Shown here: positions 41,648 to 49,236 of the stretch, in pieces | Layout of the letters: every line of letters begins with the position of its first letter | Numbering within the stretch: position 1 is the first letter of the stretch | Assembly (NCBI GenBank): GCA_016861105.1 | Contig: BOKS01000001.1 | Span: forward strand, 496,001-560,000 | DNA length: 64,000 bases | Direction: 5' to 3' | Source: Betaproteobacteria bacterium | GTDB taxonomy: Bacteria > Pseudomonadota > Gammaproteobacteria > Burkholderiales > Casimicrobiaceae | Notes under the pieces: generated by a model | What the model saw: only the letters and a program-made list of their open reading frames with translations | What the model was told of the DNA's origin: nothing | Database searches by the model: none | Position numbers and translations under genes: made by a program

Positions 41648-43105
41648 TCAGCGCCCCCACGCCTGGAGGTTCAGGAACTCGCGGCGCGTGCGCGGCCCGT
41701 GGGTCAGGAACGTCGGATCGGGTGCTTCGCGATAGTCGTCGCGCTCCCTCGCCACGCGGTCGCGCGGCAGGTGGCGGCGCAGCACCTCCTCGGGAACGTC
41801 GTAGACGCGCAGCGCGTTGCGCCCGAGGATCTTCGCGCGCAGCGCCGGCGTCATCTTCGGGTAGCCGTGGCGCTCGACGAGCGCATCGGCGATCTGGAAC
41901 GTGCGGAACGCCTGGATCTGGTCCTGCGGCGAGCCGTACCAGATCGAGTCGGTGCCCCACAGCACGTTGTCGTCGCCGACCGCGCGCAACAGCTTGCCCA
42001 GCGCGTGCGCCGCCGCGTCGGGGTCGCGCATGAGGAAGCGCCACGTCGAGCCCAGCTCGGCGTAGACGTTGGCGCCGGGCTTCACGCCGTTGCGCTCGAG
42101 GCTGGTGACCAGCGCGTCGATGCCGTCGCTGCGCGCGGGATCGTACGGTCCCTCCGGCTTCCCGGCCACGAAGCCCGAGTGGTAGATCAGGAAGTTCACG
42201 TCCGGGAAGCGCTTCGCCACGCGGCCGACGTCGACGCACGTAGAGTGCTCGTAGCTGCGCTGGCCGAACGGCAGGCCCTTGTGGATCGCGATGTTGCGCA
42301 CGCCCAGCCGGACCGCCTTCTCGACGAACGCGAGGCCGACGTCGTCGTCGAGGAAGAAGCCGCGGCCGTCCGGCCCCCACTGCGTGTAGGTCTTCCACGC
42401 CGCGACCTTGTAGCGCGACGCGAGCACGTCCATGCTCTCGAGGTCGCCGGGCTGGTTGGGGTTGACGCGCGCGTGCAGCAGCAGCCGGTGCGTGCCGTCG
42501 AGGCGCTCGACGAGCTGCGCCGCCGCGGCGGCCTCCTCCATGGTCAGCGGCTCGCGCTCGCGCGACGAGGGCACGAACGACAGCACGACGACGTCGGTGT
42601 CCGAGTCGAGGAACACGTCCTTGACGAACGCGTCGGCGTCGAGGCAGCCGAGGTAGGCGAGCCCCGGCTGGTCGAGCGCGGCGCACGCCTTGTTCTCCGC
42701 GAACGTCCGCAGCGGTCGGGCGCCCGGCGGCAGGCCGCGCGTCCACGCGCCGGTCGGGTTGACGAAGTGCCCCTGCACGTCGAAGACGAACTCGCGCTTG
42801 TCGAGCACCGAGCGTGCGAGCGCGTCGTCCAGCGCCGCCTCGGCGGGGACCTCGTAGAAGCCGCCGCGCGGACCCCGCGCCGCGTGCGCGGCGTTGGTCG
42901 CGAGCAGCGTCGAGGCGGCGCCCGCGGCCGAGACCAGGAAGCGGCGGCGCGTCATCCCGAGCCGCTGCGCGTGGGACGTCGCCGCCGCGAACGCGCGCTG
43001 CGCGGCGGCGCGGTGCACGGGCGCGAGCGGGATCGGCGCGAACTCGCCGTTGGTCGTCGTGTCGACCTTGATCGGCAGCCGGGTGCCGTGCGGATCGTGC
43101 GTCAT
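41648..43105 (-). CDS. Tat-exported amidohydrolase-2 family protein
   Basis: A 485-residue metal-dependent hydrolase related to 2-pyrone-4,6-dicarboxylate and ACMS-type amidohydrolases. A Tat signal (MTRRRFLVSAAGAASTLLAT) begins only at residue 51, after a 50-residue polar N-terminus. The ATG at 43105 still looks right, because GAGGCG lies just upstream and residue 51 has no ribosome-binding site. The barrel has FVFDVQGHFVNP (metal region, with Gln in place of the first His), FLIYHSGFVAG and LWGTDSIWYGSPQDQ. Located in the periplasm by inference. Substrate unknown. Confidence 0.85.
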   Translation of the reverse strand: MTHDPHGTRLPIKVDTTTNGEFAPIPLAPVHRAAAQRAFAAATSHAQRLGMTRRRFLVSAAGAASTLLATNAAHAARGPRGGFYEVPAEAALDDALARSVLDKREFVFDVQGHFVNPTGAWTRGLPPGARPLRTFAENKACAALDQPGLAYLGCLDADAFVKDVFLDSDTDVVVLSFVPSSREREPLTMEEAAAAAQLVERLDGTHRLLLHARVNPNQPGDLESMDVLASRYKVAAWKTYTQWGPDGRGFFLDDDVGLAFVEKAVRLGVRNIAIHKGLPFGQRSYEHSTCVDVGRVAKRFPDVNFLIYHSGFVAGKPEGPYDPARSDGIDALVTSLERNGVKPGANVYAELGSTWRFLMRDPDAAAHALGKLLRAVGDDNVLWGTDSIWYGSPQDQIQAFRTFQIADALVERHGYPKMTPALRAKILGRNALRVYDVPEEVLRRHLPRDRVARERDDYREAPDPTFLTHGPRTRREFLNLQAWGR

Positions 43106-43210
43106 CGTCGCCTCGCGCCCTGCCCTGAAAGGCTCGCCAGCCTACGCCGATCCTCCGGTCGGCGCACGTCGGGACATGCCCGCAGGCCCGCGGGGCACGC
43201 GGTCGGGCCG

Positions 43211-44131
43211 TCAGCCCGGCGCGAGCAGGTAGGCGCGGCTGTCCTCGAGGAAGCGCGGGCCGGCGTCGGAGCGGATCGCCGTTCCCACGCCGTCGGCGGT
43301 CAGCACCTCGAGCAGCAGCGCGTTGCGCACGCCGCCGTCGATGATGTGGACCGAGCGCACGCCTTCGCCCACCGCGTCGAGCGCGGCCTCCACGCGCGGG
43401 ACCATCTCGGCGTCGATGCGGCCGTCGCGCAGCAGCGCGGCGGCCTCGCCGGCCCGCAGGATGTAGGCGAGCTTGCCGTCGAGGCCGGCGATGCCCTGGA
43501 CGTTGGTCATCAGCACGAGCTTCTCGGCCCCGAGCGCGCGCGCGATCCGGCCGGCGAGCAGGTCCGAGTTGATGTGGTAGGCGGTGCCGTCGTCGCCGAC
43601 GCCGATCGGCATCACCACCGGGACGAACTCGCGCGACAGCAGCAGGTTCACGAGCTCGACGTCGATCCCGGCGACGTCGCCGACGAAGCCCAGGTCCGCG
43701 CCGCCGGGAGGATGCATCGGCCGGGCGCGGATGAAGCGGCCGTCCTGGCCGTTGATGCCGATCGCGCGGCCGCCGTGGCGGTTGACGAGGCCGGTCAGCT
43801 CCTGGTTCAGCTCGTCGAGCGCCATCTCCACGACGTTCAGCGTCTCGGCGTCGGTCACGCGGTAGCCCGCTTCCCGCCGCGGCGCGAGGCCCATCCGGCG
43901 CATCAGCTCGTCGACCCGCCAGCCGCCGCCGTGGACGACGACCAGCTTCATCCCGACCAGCCGCAGCAGCGCGACGTCGCGGGCGAACGCCGTCATCAGC
44001 GCGGGGTCGGCCATCGCCCGGCCGCCGAAGCGCACGACGAGCACCTTGCCGTGGTACTCGCGCAGGTAGGGCATCGCCTCGGCCAGGACGCGGGCGGCGG
44101 TGGCGGGCCGGATCGGGGGAACGTCGGTCAC
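43211..44131 (-). CDS. argB: Acetylglutamate kinase-like protein with altered catalytic lysines
   Basis: A 306-residue amino-acid-kinase-fold protein close to ArgB, the second step of arginine synthesis. The order of motifs is right: LVVVHGGGWRVDELMRRMGL, LTGLVNRHGGRAIGI, VVMPIGVGDDGTAYHINSD, KLVLMTNVQGIAGLDGKLAY and DAEMVPRVEAALDAVGEGVR. However, the Lys of the KxGG motif is Arg (VVRFGGRAM), the Lys of the later VxK motif is Arg (MVPRV), and GKDG is GQDG. In E. coli ArgB these lysines serve phosphoryl transfer. It could be a weakly active, differently specific or regulatory homologue. It is single and not next to other arg genes. Confidence 0.8.
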   Translation of the reverse strand: MTDVPPIRPATAARVLAEAMPYLREYHGKVLVVRFGGRAMADPALMTAFARDVALLRLVGMKLVVVHGGGWRVDELMRRMGLAPRREAGYRVTDAETLNVVEMALDELNQELTGLVNRHGGRAIGINGQDGRFIRARPMHPPGGADLGFVGDVAGIDVELVNLLLSREFVPVVMPIGVGDDGTAYHINSDLLAGRIARALGAEKLVLMTNVQGIAGLDGKLAYILRAGEAAALLRDGRIDAEMVPRVEAALDAVGEGVRSVHIIDGGVRNALLLEVLTADGVGTAIRSDAGPRFLEDSRAYLLAPG

Positions 44132-44195
44132 GACAGCTCGTCGGCTGGAAGTCGCCGCATGGTACCAAGCCGGCGTCGTTCCGCCCGCCTGCGAC

Positions 44196-44201
44196 TAGAA
44201 T
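44196..44201 (+). promoter_or_regulatory. Candidate -10 box (TAGAAT)
   Basis: TAGAAT lies 35 bases before the lipoprotein start, in the 99-base divergent region next to the ArgB-like gene. No good -35 hexamer is seen. Confidence 0.35.
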
Positions 44202-44230
44202 CCCCCCGTCGCGCGACCCGTGCCCCCGTG

Positions 44231-44731
44231 ATGCCCCAGCAGACCGCCCGCCTCGCCGCCGTCTTCCTCGCGGCGCTCCTGTCCGCCTGCGCGCCGCGCG
44301 AGCCGATGCCGCTGACGCCGCCCGGGGAGGCCGCGACCGCGCCGGTCGTGCGGCGTCCGGCGGAGCCCCTGCCGCAGGCGGCGCCGGCTGCCCCGGCCGC
44401 GCCGGTCGTGCCGCCGCTCGCGTCCGCCGCGCCCTCGCGGTCCCCGCCTGCGGCGGCCGCCCCGCTCGCCGGCATCGTCGTGCCGGCCGAGGCGATCTAC
44501 GTGTGCGTCAACGACCGCGGCGCCGAGCGCACGCAGACGGTCATCGAGTTCACGCCGCGCGTCCTCGCGCTCTGCCGCCGGCACCCCGAGATGGGACCGT
44601 GCCAGTACGAGCGCAACGTCTGCCGCCAGAGCGGCGGACGCGTGTTCGCCGCCAACGGCCAGGAGATCACGACGGCCACCGAAGCCGAGTACGACCGCAA
44701 GGTGATGCGCGTGCGCTTCCAGGCGAAGTGA
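44231..44731 (+). CDS. Proline/alanine-rich lipoprotein
   Basis: A 166-residue predicted lipoprotein. The leader reads LAAVFLAALLSAC with a good lipobox. A Pro/Ala-rich linker of about 60 residues follows, and then a compact C-terminal domain with four Cys (AIYVCVNDRGAERTQTVIEF, LALCRRHPEMGPCQYERNVC, RQSGGRVFAANGQEITTATE). The Cys spacing suggests disulfides in the periplasm. No family was recognised. The next gene (tag) starts 4 bases after its stop, so they are in one transcript. Confidence 0.8.
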   Translation: MPQQTARLAAVFLAALLSACAPREPMPLTPPGEAATAPVVRRPAEPLPQAAPAAPAAPVVPPLASAAPSRSPPAAAAPLAGIVVPAEAIYVCVNDRGAERTQTVIEFTPRVLALCRRHPEMGPCQYERNVCRQSGGRVFAANGQEITTATEAEYDRKVMRVRFQAK

Positions 44732-44735
44732 CGCC

Positions 44736-45338
44736 GTGGCCGGGGCGATCGCGGCCGACGCCGCCGGCGCGCGCTGCCCCTGGGCGGAGGGCAGCGACGC
44801 CTACCGCGCCTACCACGACGACGAGTGGGGCGTGCCGGTGCACGACGATCGCGTGCTCTTCGAGTTCCTGGTGCTCGAAGGCGCCCAGGCCGGCCTCGCG
44901 TGGTCCACGATCCTCGCCAAGCGCGACAACTACCGTCGCGCATTCGCCGGGTTCGACGCGCGGCGCGTCGCCCGCTTCATCGAGCGCGACGCCGCGCGGC
45001 TGCTCGGCGACGCGGGCATCGTGCGCAACCGCGCGAAGATCGCGTCGGCGATCGGCAACGCGCGCGCCTTCTGCGCCGTGCAGCAGGCGTTCGGCAGCTT
45101 CGACGCCTACGTCTGGCGCTTCGTGGACGGCGCGCCGCGCCAGGCCCGCCGGCAGTCGCTGCGCGACGTCCCTGACCAGACCGACGATGCGAAGGCGCTG
45201 TCGAAGGACCTCGTCGCGCACGGGTTCCGCTTCGTCGGCCCGACGATCGTCTACGCGTTCATGCAGGCGACCGGGCTGGTGAACGACCACCTCGTGACCT
45301 GCCCGCGCTGGCGAGCGCTCGGCGGCGGAGGCGCGTAG
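44736..45338 (+). CDS. tag: DNA-3-methyladenine glycosylase I
   Basis: Base-excision repair enzyme that removes 3-methyladenine from alkylated DNA. The 200-residue protein has the Tag signature RCPWAEGSDAYRAYHDDEWG, then LFEFLVLEGAQAGLAWSTIL, RNRAKIASAIGNARAF, GFRFVGPTIVYAFMQATGLV and a final NDHLVTCPRW. The Zn-snap ligands (N-terminal Cys and His, C-terminal His and Cys) are all present. The GTG start follows the lipoprotein stop by 4 bases; there is no better start. Confidence 0.95.
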   Translation: MAGAIAADAAGARCPWAEGSDAYRAYHDDEWGVPVHDDRVLFEFLVLEGAQAGLAWSTILAKRDNYRRAFAGFDARRVARFIERDAARLLGDAGIVRNRAKIASAIGNARAFCAVQQAFGSFDAYVWRFVDGAPRQARRQSLRDVPDQTDDAKALSKDLVAHGFRFVGPTIVYAFMQATGLVNDHLVTCPRWRALGGGGA

Positions 45339-45436
45339 CGAGGCGCCTTCGCCGCGCACGGCGCCCCGGCCTGCGGCCTTGCGCGAGGCCGCCTGGGCGT
45401 CGCGTGCGCCGCGCGCTTGGCGCCTATCCGGTCGTC

Positions 45437-45458
45437 GCTCCCGCGCAGGCGGGAACCC
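45437..45458. repeat. Palindromic dispersed-repeat-like element
   Basis: CTCCCGCGCAGGCGGGAACC contains a stem CCCGC/GCGGG with a short loop. This is very close to the short palindromic repeat GTTCCCGCG..GCGGGAAcCC that is scattered in intergenic regions of many proteobacteria. It lies between tag and the convergent Bug gene and may act as a transcription stop or nucleoid-protein site. Confidence 0.5.
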
Positions 45459-45531
45459 GGCGTCTTGCCGACGCCGTGATCGACGGCAGCAACGACATGC
45501 TTCGCCGAAACGACGTCTCGCCGGTTCACGC

Positions 45532-46545
45532 CTACCGCCGGCTGCCGTCCTCGCCGGGCAGCGCGACGACGATGCCCAGCTCGCGCAGGTAGCGCGACCA
45601 TCGCTCGACGTCCGCGGCCAGGTAGCGCGCGAGCTGGTCGGGAGACCCCGGCCGGGGCTCCAGGCCCTGCGGCGCCTGCGCGGCGAAGCCGGGATCGGCG
45701 AGCGCGCGTCGCACCTGGTCGGCGAGCCGGCCGCACACGGGCTCGGGCGTGCCCCGCGGCGCGAACACGGCGAGCCAGGTTCCCACGTCGATCCCCGGCA
45801 CGCCGGCCTCCGAGACCGTCGGCACGTCCTTCAGGGCGGCACTTCGTGCGCTGCCCATCACCGCGAGCGCACGCAGCTGTCCCGCGCGGACGCGCTCGAC
45901 GACCTGGCTTTCGAACGCAACGTGGACGTCGCCCCTGACGTGCGCGTCGAGCAGCGGAGCGGAGCCGGCGAACTCGCGGTGGCGCACGGCGATGCCCGTG
46001 CGCCGCGCGAACAGCAGGCCGGCAAGGTGGGGGACGGTGCCCGGGCCGGGCGATCCGGTGACGAGGTCGCCGGGACGCTGCCGCTGGTGGGCCACCAGTT
46101 CGTCGAGACGCCGCACCGGCAGCGAAGGGTGCACGGTGAGGATCGCCGGCGCCCCGCCGATCAGGCAGACAGGGGCCAGGTCGCGCCGCGGATCGAAGGG
46201 CGACGGCGTCCGCGACAGCGGTGCGAGCACCACCGAGCCCGTCGAGCCGAGCAGCAGCGTGCGGCCGTCCGGTGCCGCGTTGGCGAACGACGCGACGCCG
46301 CTCCGCTCGTCGACGTTCTCCACGACGACACGGGCGCCGACGACCTCGCCCAGCGGGCCGGCGAGGGTGCGCGCGACGCGGTCGCTCGCGCCGCCCGGCG
46401 GAAAGGGCACCACCAGGCGCATCTCGTGCATCGCCGGCCGCGCGAGGCGCGGCCATGCGAACGCGACCAGCGCGCCTGCGCCGCCCGCGAGCCAAGCCCT
46501 CCGCCCGCGTTTACCGTCGATCGTCGCTCTCCATCGCGCCGACAT
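45532..46545 (-). CDS. Bug/TctC family periplasmic binding protein
   Basis: A 337-residue binding protein with a basic twin-arginine-like leader (RGRRAWLAGGAGALVAFAW). The Bug fold follows: MRLVVPFPPGGASDRVARTL, VVVENVDERSGVASFANA, ILTVHPSLPVRRLDELVAH, SAALKDVPTVSEAGVPGIDV and LAVFAPRGTPEPVCGRLADQ. It is more divergent than the other two Bug proteins in the window and stands alone, without transporter subunits or an obvious catabolic partner. Confidence 0.92.
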   Translation of the reverse strand: MSARWRATIDGKRGRRAWLAGGAGALVAFAWPRLARPAMHEMRLVVPFPPGGASDRVARTLAGPLGEVVGARVVVENVDERSGVASFANAAPDGRTLLLGSTGSVVLAPLSRTPSPFDPRRDLAPVCLIGGAPAILTVHPSLPVRRLDELVAHQRQRPGDLVTGSPGPGTVPHLAGLLFARRTGIAVRHREFAGSAPLLDAHVRGDVHVAFESQVVERVRAGQLRALAVMGSARSAALKDVPTVSEAGVPGIDVGTWLAVFAPRGTPEPVCGRLADQVRRALADPGFAAQAPQGLEPRPGSPDQLARYLAADVERWSRYLRELGIVVALPGEDGSRR

Positions 46546-46663
46546 CGGCCCTCGTCGCGCCCGTCCACGCTAGCACCACCGCGCGCGCGGCGCCAGTCGC
46601 GCGTCGTCGGCGTCGGGGCGATGGCGTCGCGCGCGGCACGCAGCCGGCGGTGCGCCGGCCGTC

Positions 46664-46669
46664 TATAAT
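46664..46669 (+). promoter_or_regulatory. Consensus -10 box (TATAAT) of the tRNA-Arg gene
   Basis: A perfect TATAAT ends 17 bases before the first base of the tRNA, well placed for a short leader. The -35 region (near 46641) has no good match to TTGACA, though the DNA there is GC-rich. Confidence 0.6.
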
Positions 46670-46686
46670 CGGCGCTCCGCGTCCGC

Positions 46687-46762
46687 GCCCCCGTAGCTCA
46701 GTGGATAGAGCGACCGCCTCCTAAGCGGTAGGTCGTCGGTTCAACTCCGGCCGGGGGTACCA
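46687..46762 (+). tRNA. tRNA-Arg (anticodon CCU)
   Basis: A complete 76-base cloverleaf. The acceptor arms GCCCCCG and CGGGGGT pair over seven positions (one G-T). The D arm is GCTC...GAGC. The anticodon stem ACCGC/GCGGT encloses CTCCTAA, so the anticodon is CCT, reading AGG. The T arm is GTCGG TTCAACT CCGGC. The discriminator is A, and CCA is encoded (46760 to 46762). AGG is a rare codon in such GC-rich genomes, and this tRNA is the usual reader of it. Confidence 0.97.
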
Positions 46763-46854
46763 CCCGCCTCCCGGCGTACGGCCGGCGCGCGCGGCCCGTC
46801 CGGCGTTCGCGACGGCAAACGCGCCTCGCGTGCGCACCGCATCGGTGCGTGCCG

Positions 46855-49110
46855 TCAGCCCCCCGTCGCGCCCTCGCGATGCCAGGCCCCCAGCGCCGCC
46901 TTCGCGGACTGGTAGCCGATCTCCACGATCGGCTCCCACGCGCCGTAGTTGTGGATGGCGTAGCCGCCCACGGGCGGCTCGATCAGGAGATCGGCGAGCG
47001 CCCGGAACGCGGGCTGGCGCATGCGGTTCGCGCTGTTGATCTCGGTCGCCCGCATCACGGTGCCGATCATGTTGGGTGCGCGCAGCCTCACGCCGAAGAG
47101 CTTCATGCGCCCGGCGAGCGCCTTCCAGCCCGAGACGCTGGGGCCGCACTCGTACGGCCGGGTCTTCAGCATCGACGGCATCGGGTTCACGCCGATCAGC
47201 GTCCCGCCCTCGCATCGCGTCCGCATCACGTCGAGCGGCATGTTGTTCATCACGTTGCCGTCGACCAGCACCTCGCGGTCGGCGGCGACGATCGGCGGGA
47301 AGATCGCCGGCACCGCGGTGCTGGCGCGCGCCGCGAGCCAGAGCTCGCCGCGCGTGTGCAGCACGGCTTCCGCGCGCGAGAGGCCGCTCGACACCGCGAA
47401 GTACGGAAGCCACAGGTCCTCGATGCGGCGCTCGCCGAAGACGCCGCGATAGATCGCGGTGACCTTCGCGCCTTCGGTGAGCGCCACGATCGGCAGCGTG
47501 CGGTCGAGGATCCTGCGCCGCGACGCGAACGCGCGGGCGAGCCCGGTGAGGTCGTCGTGGCCCAGTCCGAGCGCGCGCGCCCCCGCGATCACCGATCCGA
47601 TGCTCGTGCCGCCGATCGTGTGGATCTCGATGCCCGCCTCGTCGAGCGCGCGCAGCGCTCCGAGGTGCGCGAAGCCGCGGGCGCCGCCGCCGCCGAGGAC
47701 CAGTGCGTTCGCGCGGCCGCACACGGCCCGCGCGAGGCGACGGACGTCGCCCTCGACGGCGAGGCGCACGTGGTGGTGCGCCGCGAAGCCGCGGGCCTCG
47801 AGCCACGGCAGCGTGCCGGACGGCTGGCTCGCATCGTCGGCGTGGACGAGCACCAGCTCGTAGCGCGCCGCCGGCAGCGTCGCCCGGGCGTGCGCCTCCA
47901 CCGCGCCAAGGTCGGACGCGTCGCCCGCGCGCGCGACGACCAGCACGCGGTCGGCCGCGCGCAGGCAGCGCCGCGTCCACTCGCTGTCGCCGGCGTCGGC
48001 GCACAGCACGGTGTACGCGTGCTCGCGCTCGAGCGAGGCCATCCACGCCACCAGCGACTCGTGCACGAAGCTGCCCGGACCGGACTGCGCGATGCCGGGG
48101 CGTCCGAGGCGGCGGTCGACGGCGCCGCTGTCGAGCAGCACGCAGCGCTCGCTGTCGCCCGCGAGCGTGCCGAGCTGGCGCGCGAGTCCCGCGGCCAGCG
48201 GCACCAGCAGCCGCGGGTCGCCAGCCGCGATCAGCGCGAAGGACGTCGGCCCGGGCGCGCGCCGGGCCTGCGTCGCGGTATCGCGCAGCCGCCGCGCTGC
48301 GCTGCGGGCGATCGTCATCATCGCGCGCGGACGCACGTCGAGCAGCGCCTCGAACGACGCCCGCGACAGCCGCAGCAGATCGGAATCGCGCACCGCCGTC
48401 ACCGTCGCCGCGCGCGCTTCGCCGGTGAGCAGGCTCACCTCCCCTACGGCACGCCCGCGCCCGGCTTCCTCGACGATGCGCTCGGACGCCAGCGCGTCGT
48501 CGCTCGCGACGCTGACGCGCAGCCGGCCATTGACGACGATGTAGACGTCGTCGCCCGCGTCGCCCTGGCGGAACAGCGTCGCCCCGCCGGGGATCTCGCG
48601 CCACTCCAGGTGCTTCTCCAGGTCGGCCTGCGCCTGTGGTTCGAGCGGCCCGAAGAGGTCGGTCAGCACGGCGACGAGCTGCGTGCGCCGCAGGCGCGGC
48701 AGGACGCGGTGCAGGAACACGTTGAGCGCCTCGGGATGGCGCTGCGCGACCGCCTCGAAGTCCGCCCGCGACAACGACGCCACCTCGGTGGGCTCCAGCG
48801 CGACCACGGTCGCCGTCCGCGGCTGGCCGGTGAGCAGCGCCATCTCCCCGACCACGCCGCCGGTGGCGATCGCGTCCACGCGCACCGGCTCGCCGCTCGC
48901 CGTCACGATCTGCACGGCGACGCTGCCGGACAGCACGAGGTACATGTCGTCGCCGGGGTCGCCCTGGCGCATCAGCACCGCGCCGGCGTCGAGCTGCAGG
49001 CCGCGCAGCACGCCGAGCAGATCCGCCGCCGCCGCCGGCGGAAACGGGGGCTGCAGGAAGCGTGCGTCGAGCACCGCGCGCTGCGCATCGGAGAGCGGCC
49101 CGGCTTCCAT
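46855..49110 (-). CDS. Cyclic-nucleotide-binding patatin-like phospholipase (NTE/RssA group)
   Basis: A 751-residue protein. Residues about 20 to 150 and 155 to 290 are two cNMP-binding domains (LMRQGDPGDDMYLVLSGSVA, VGEMALLTGQPRTATVVAL; LFRQGDAGDDVYIVVNGRLR, VGEVSLLTGEARAATVTAV). A middle segment follows, with SEWTRRCLRAADRVLVVARA. The patatin domain starts near 445 with LVLGGGGARGFAHLGALRAL. The nucleophile Ser is in IGGTSIGSVIAGARA, and the catalytic Asp is in VLVDGNVMNNMPLDVMRTRC. Architecture matches bacterial NTE-type lysophospholipases but without an obvious membrane anchor. The longer open frame upstream to 50913 is the antisense of the M61 gene. Confidence 0.92.
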   Translation of the reverse strand: MEAGPLSDAQRAVLDARFLQPPFPPAAAADLLGVLRGLQLDAGAVLMRQGDPGDDMYLVLSGSVAVQIVTASGEPVRVDAIATGGVVGEMALLTGQPRTATVVALEPTEVASLSRADFEAVAQRHPEALNVFLHRVLPRLRRTQLVAVLTDLFGPLEPQAQADLEKHLEWREIPGGATLFRQGDAGDDVYIVVNGRLRVSVASDDALASERIVEEAGRGRAVGEVSLLTGEARAATVTAVRDSDLLRLSRASFEALLDVRPRAMMTIARSAARRLRDTATQARRAPGPTSFALIAAGDPRLLVPLAAGLARQLGTLAGDSERCVLLDSGAVDRRLGRPGIAQSGPGSFVHESLVAWMASLEREHAYTVLCADAGDSEWTRRCLRAADRVLVVARAGDASDLGAVEAHARATLPAARYELVLVHADDASQPSGTLPWLEARGFAAHHHVRLAVEGDVRRLARAVCGRANALVLGGGGARGFAHLGALRALDEAGIEIHTIGGTSIGSVIAGARALGLGHDDLTGLARAFASRRRILDRTLPIVALTEGAKVTAIYRGVFGERRIEDLWLPYFAVSSGLSRAEAVLHTRGELWLAARASTAVPAIFPPIVAADREVLVDGNVMNNMPLDVMRTRCEGGTLIGVNPMPSMLKTRPYECGPSVSGWKALAGRMKLFGVRLRAPNMIGTVMRATEINSANRMRQPAFRALADLLIEPPVGGYAIHNYGAWEPIVEIGYQSAKAALGAWHREGATGG

Positions 49111-49194
49111 GGCGCGCGATGGTGAAGGATCGCCGCCGCTTGCGCAAGGCGGGCGCGCGCCGGCACGCGGGACTGCCGGGTGCGGCGGCGCGGG

Positions 49195-49200
49195 TACACT
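49195..49200 (+). promoter_or_regulatory. Candidate -10 box (TACACT)
   Basis: TACACT ends 36 bases before the GTG start of the M61 peptidase gene, in the 126-base region divergent to the phospholipase gene. One mismatch to the consensus TATAAT at two positions; no clear -35 box. Confidence 0.3.
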
Positions 49201-49236
49201 GCGCGGCTTCGACGTTTCCCCGTCCTCCGGCTGCCC

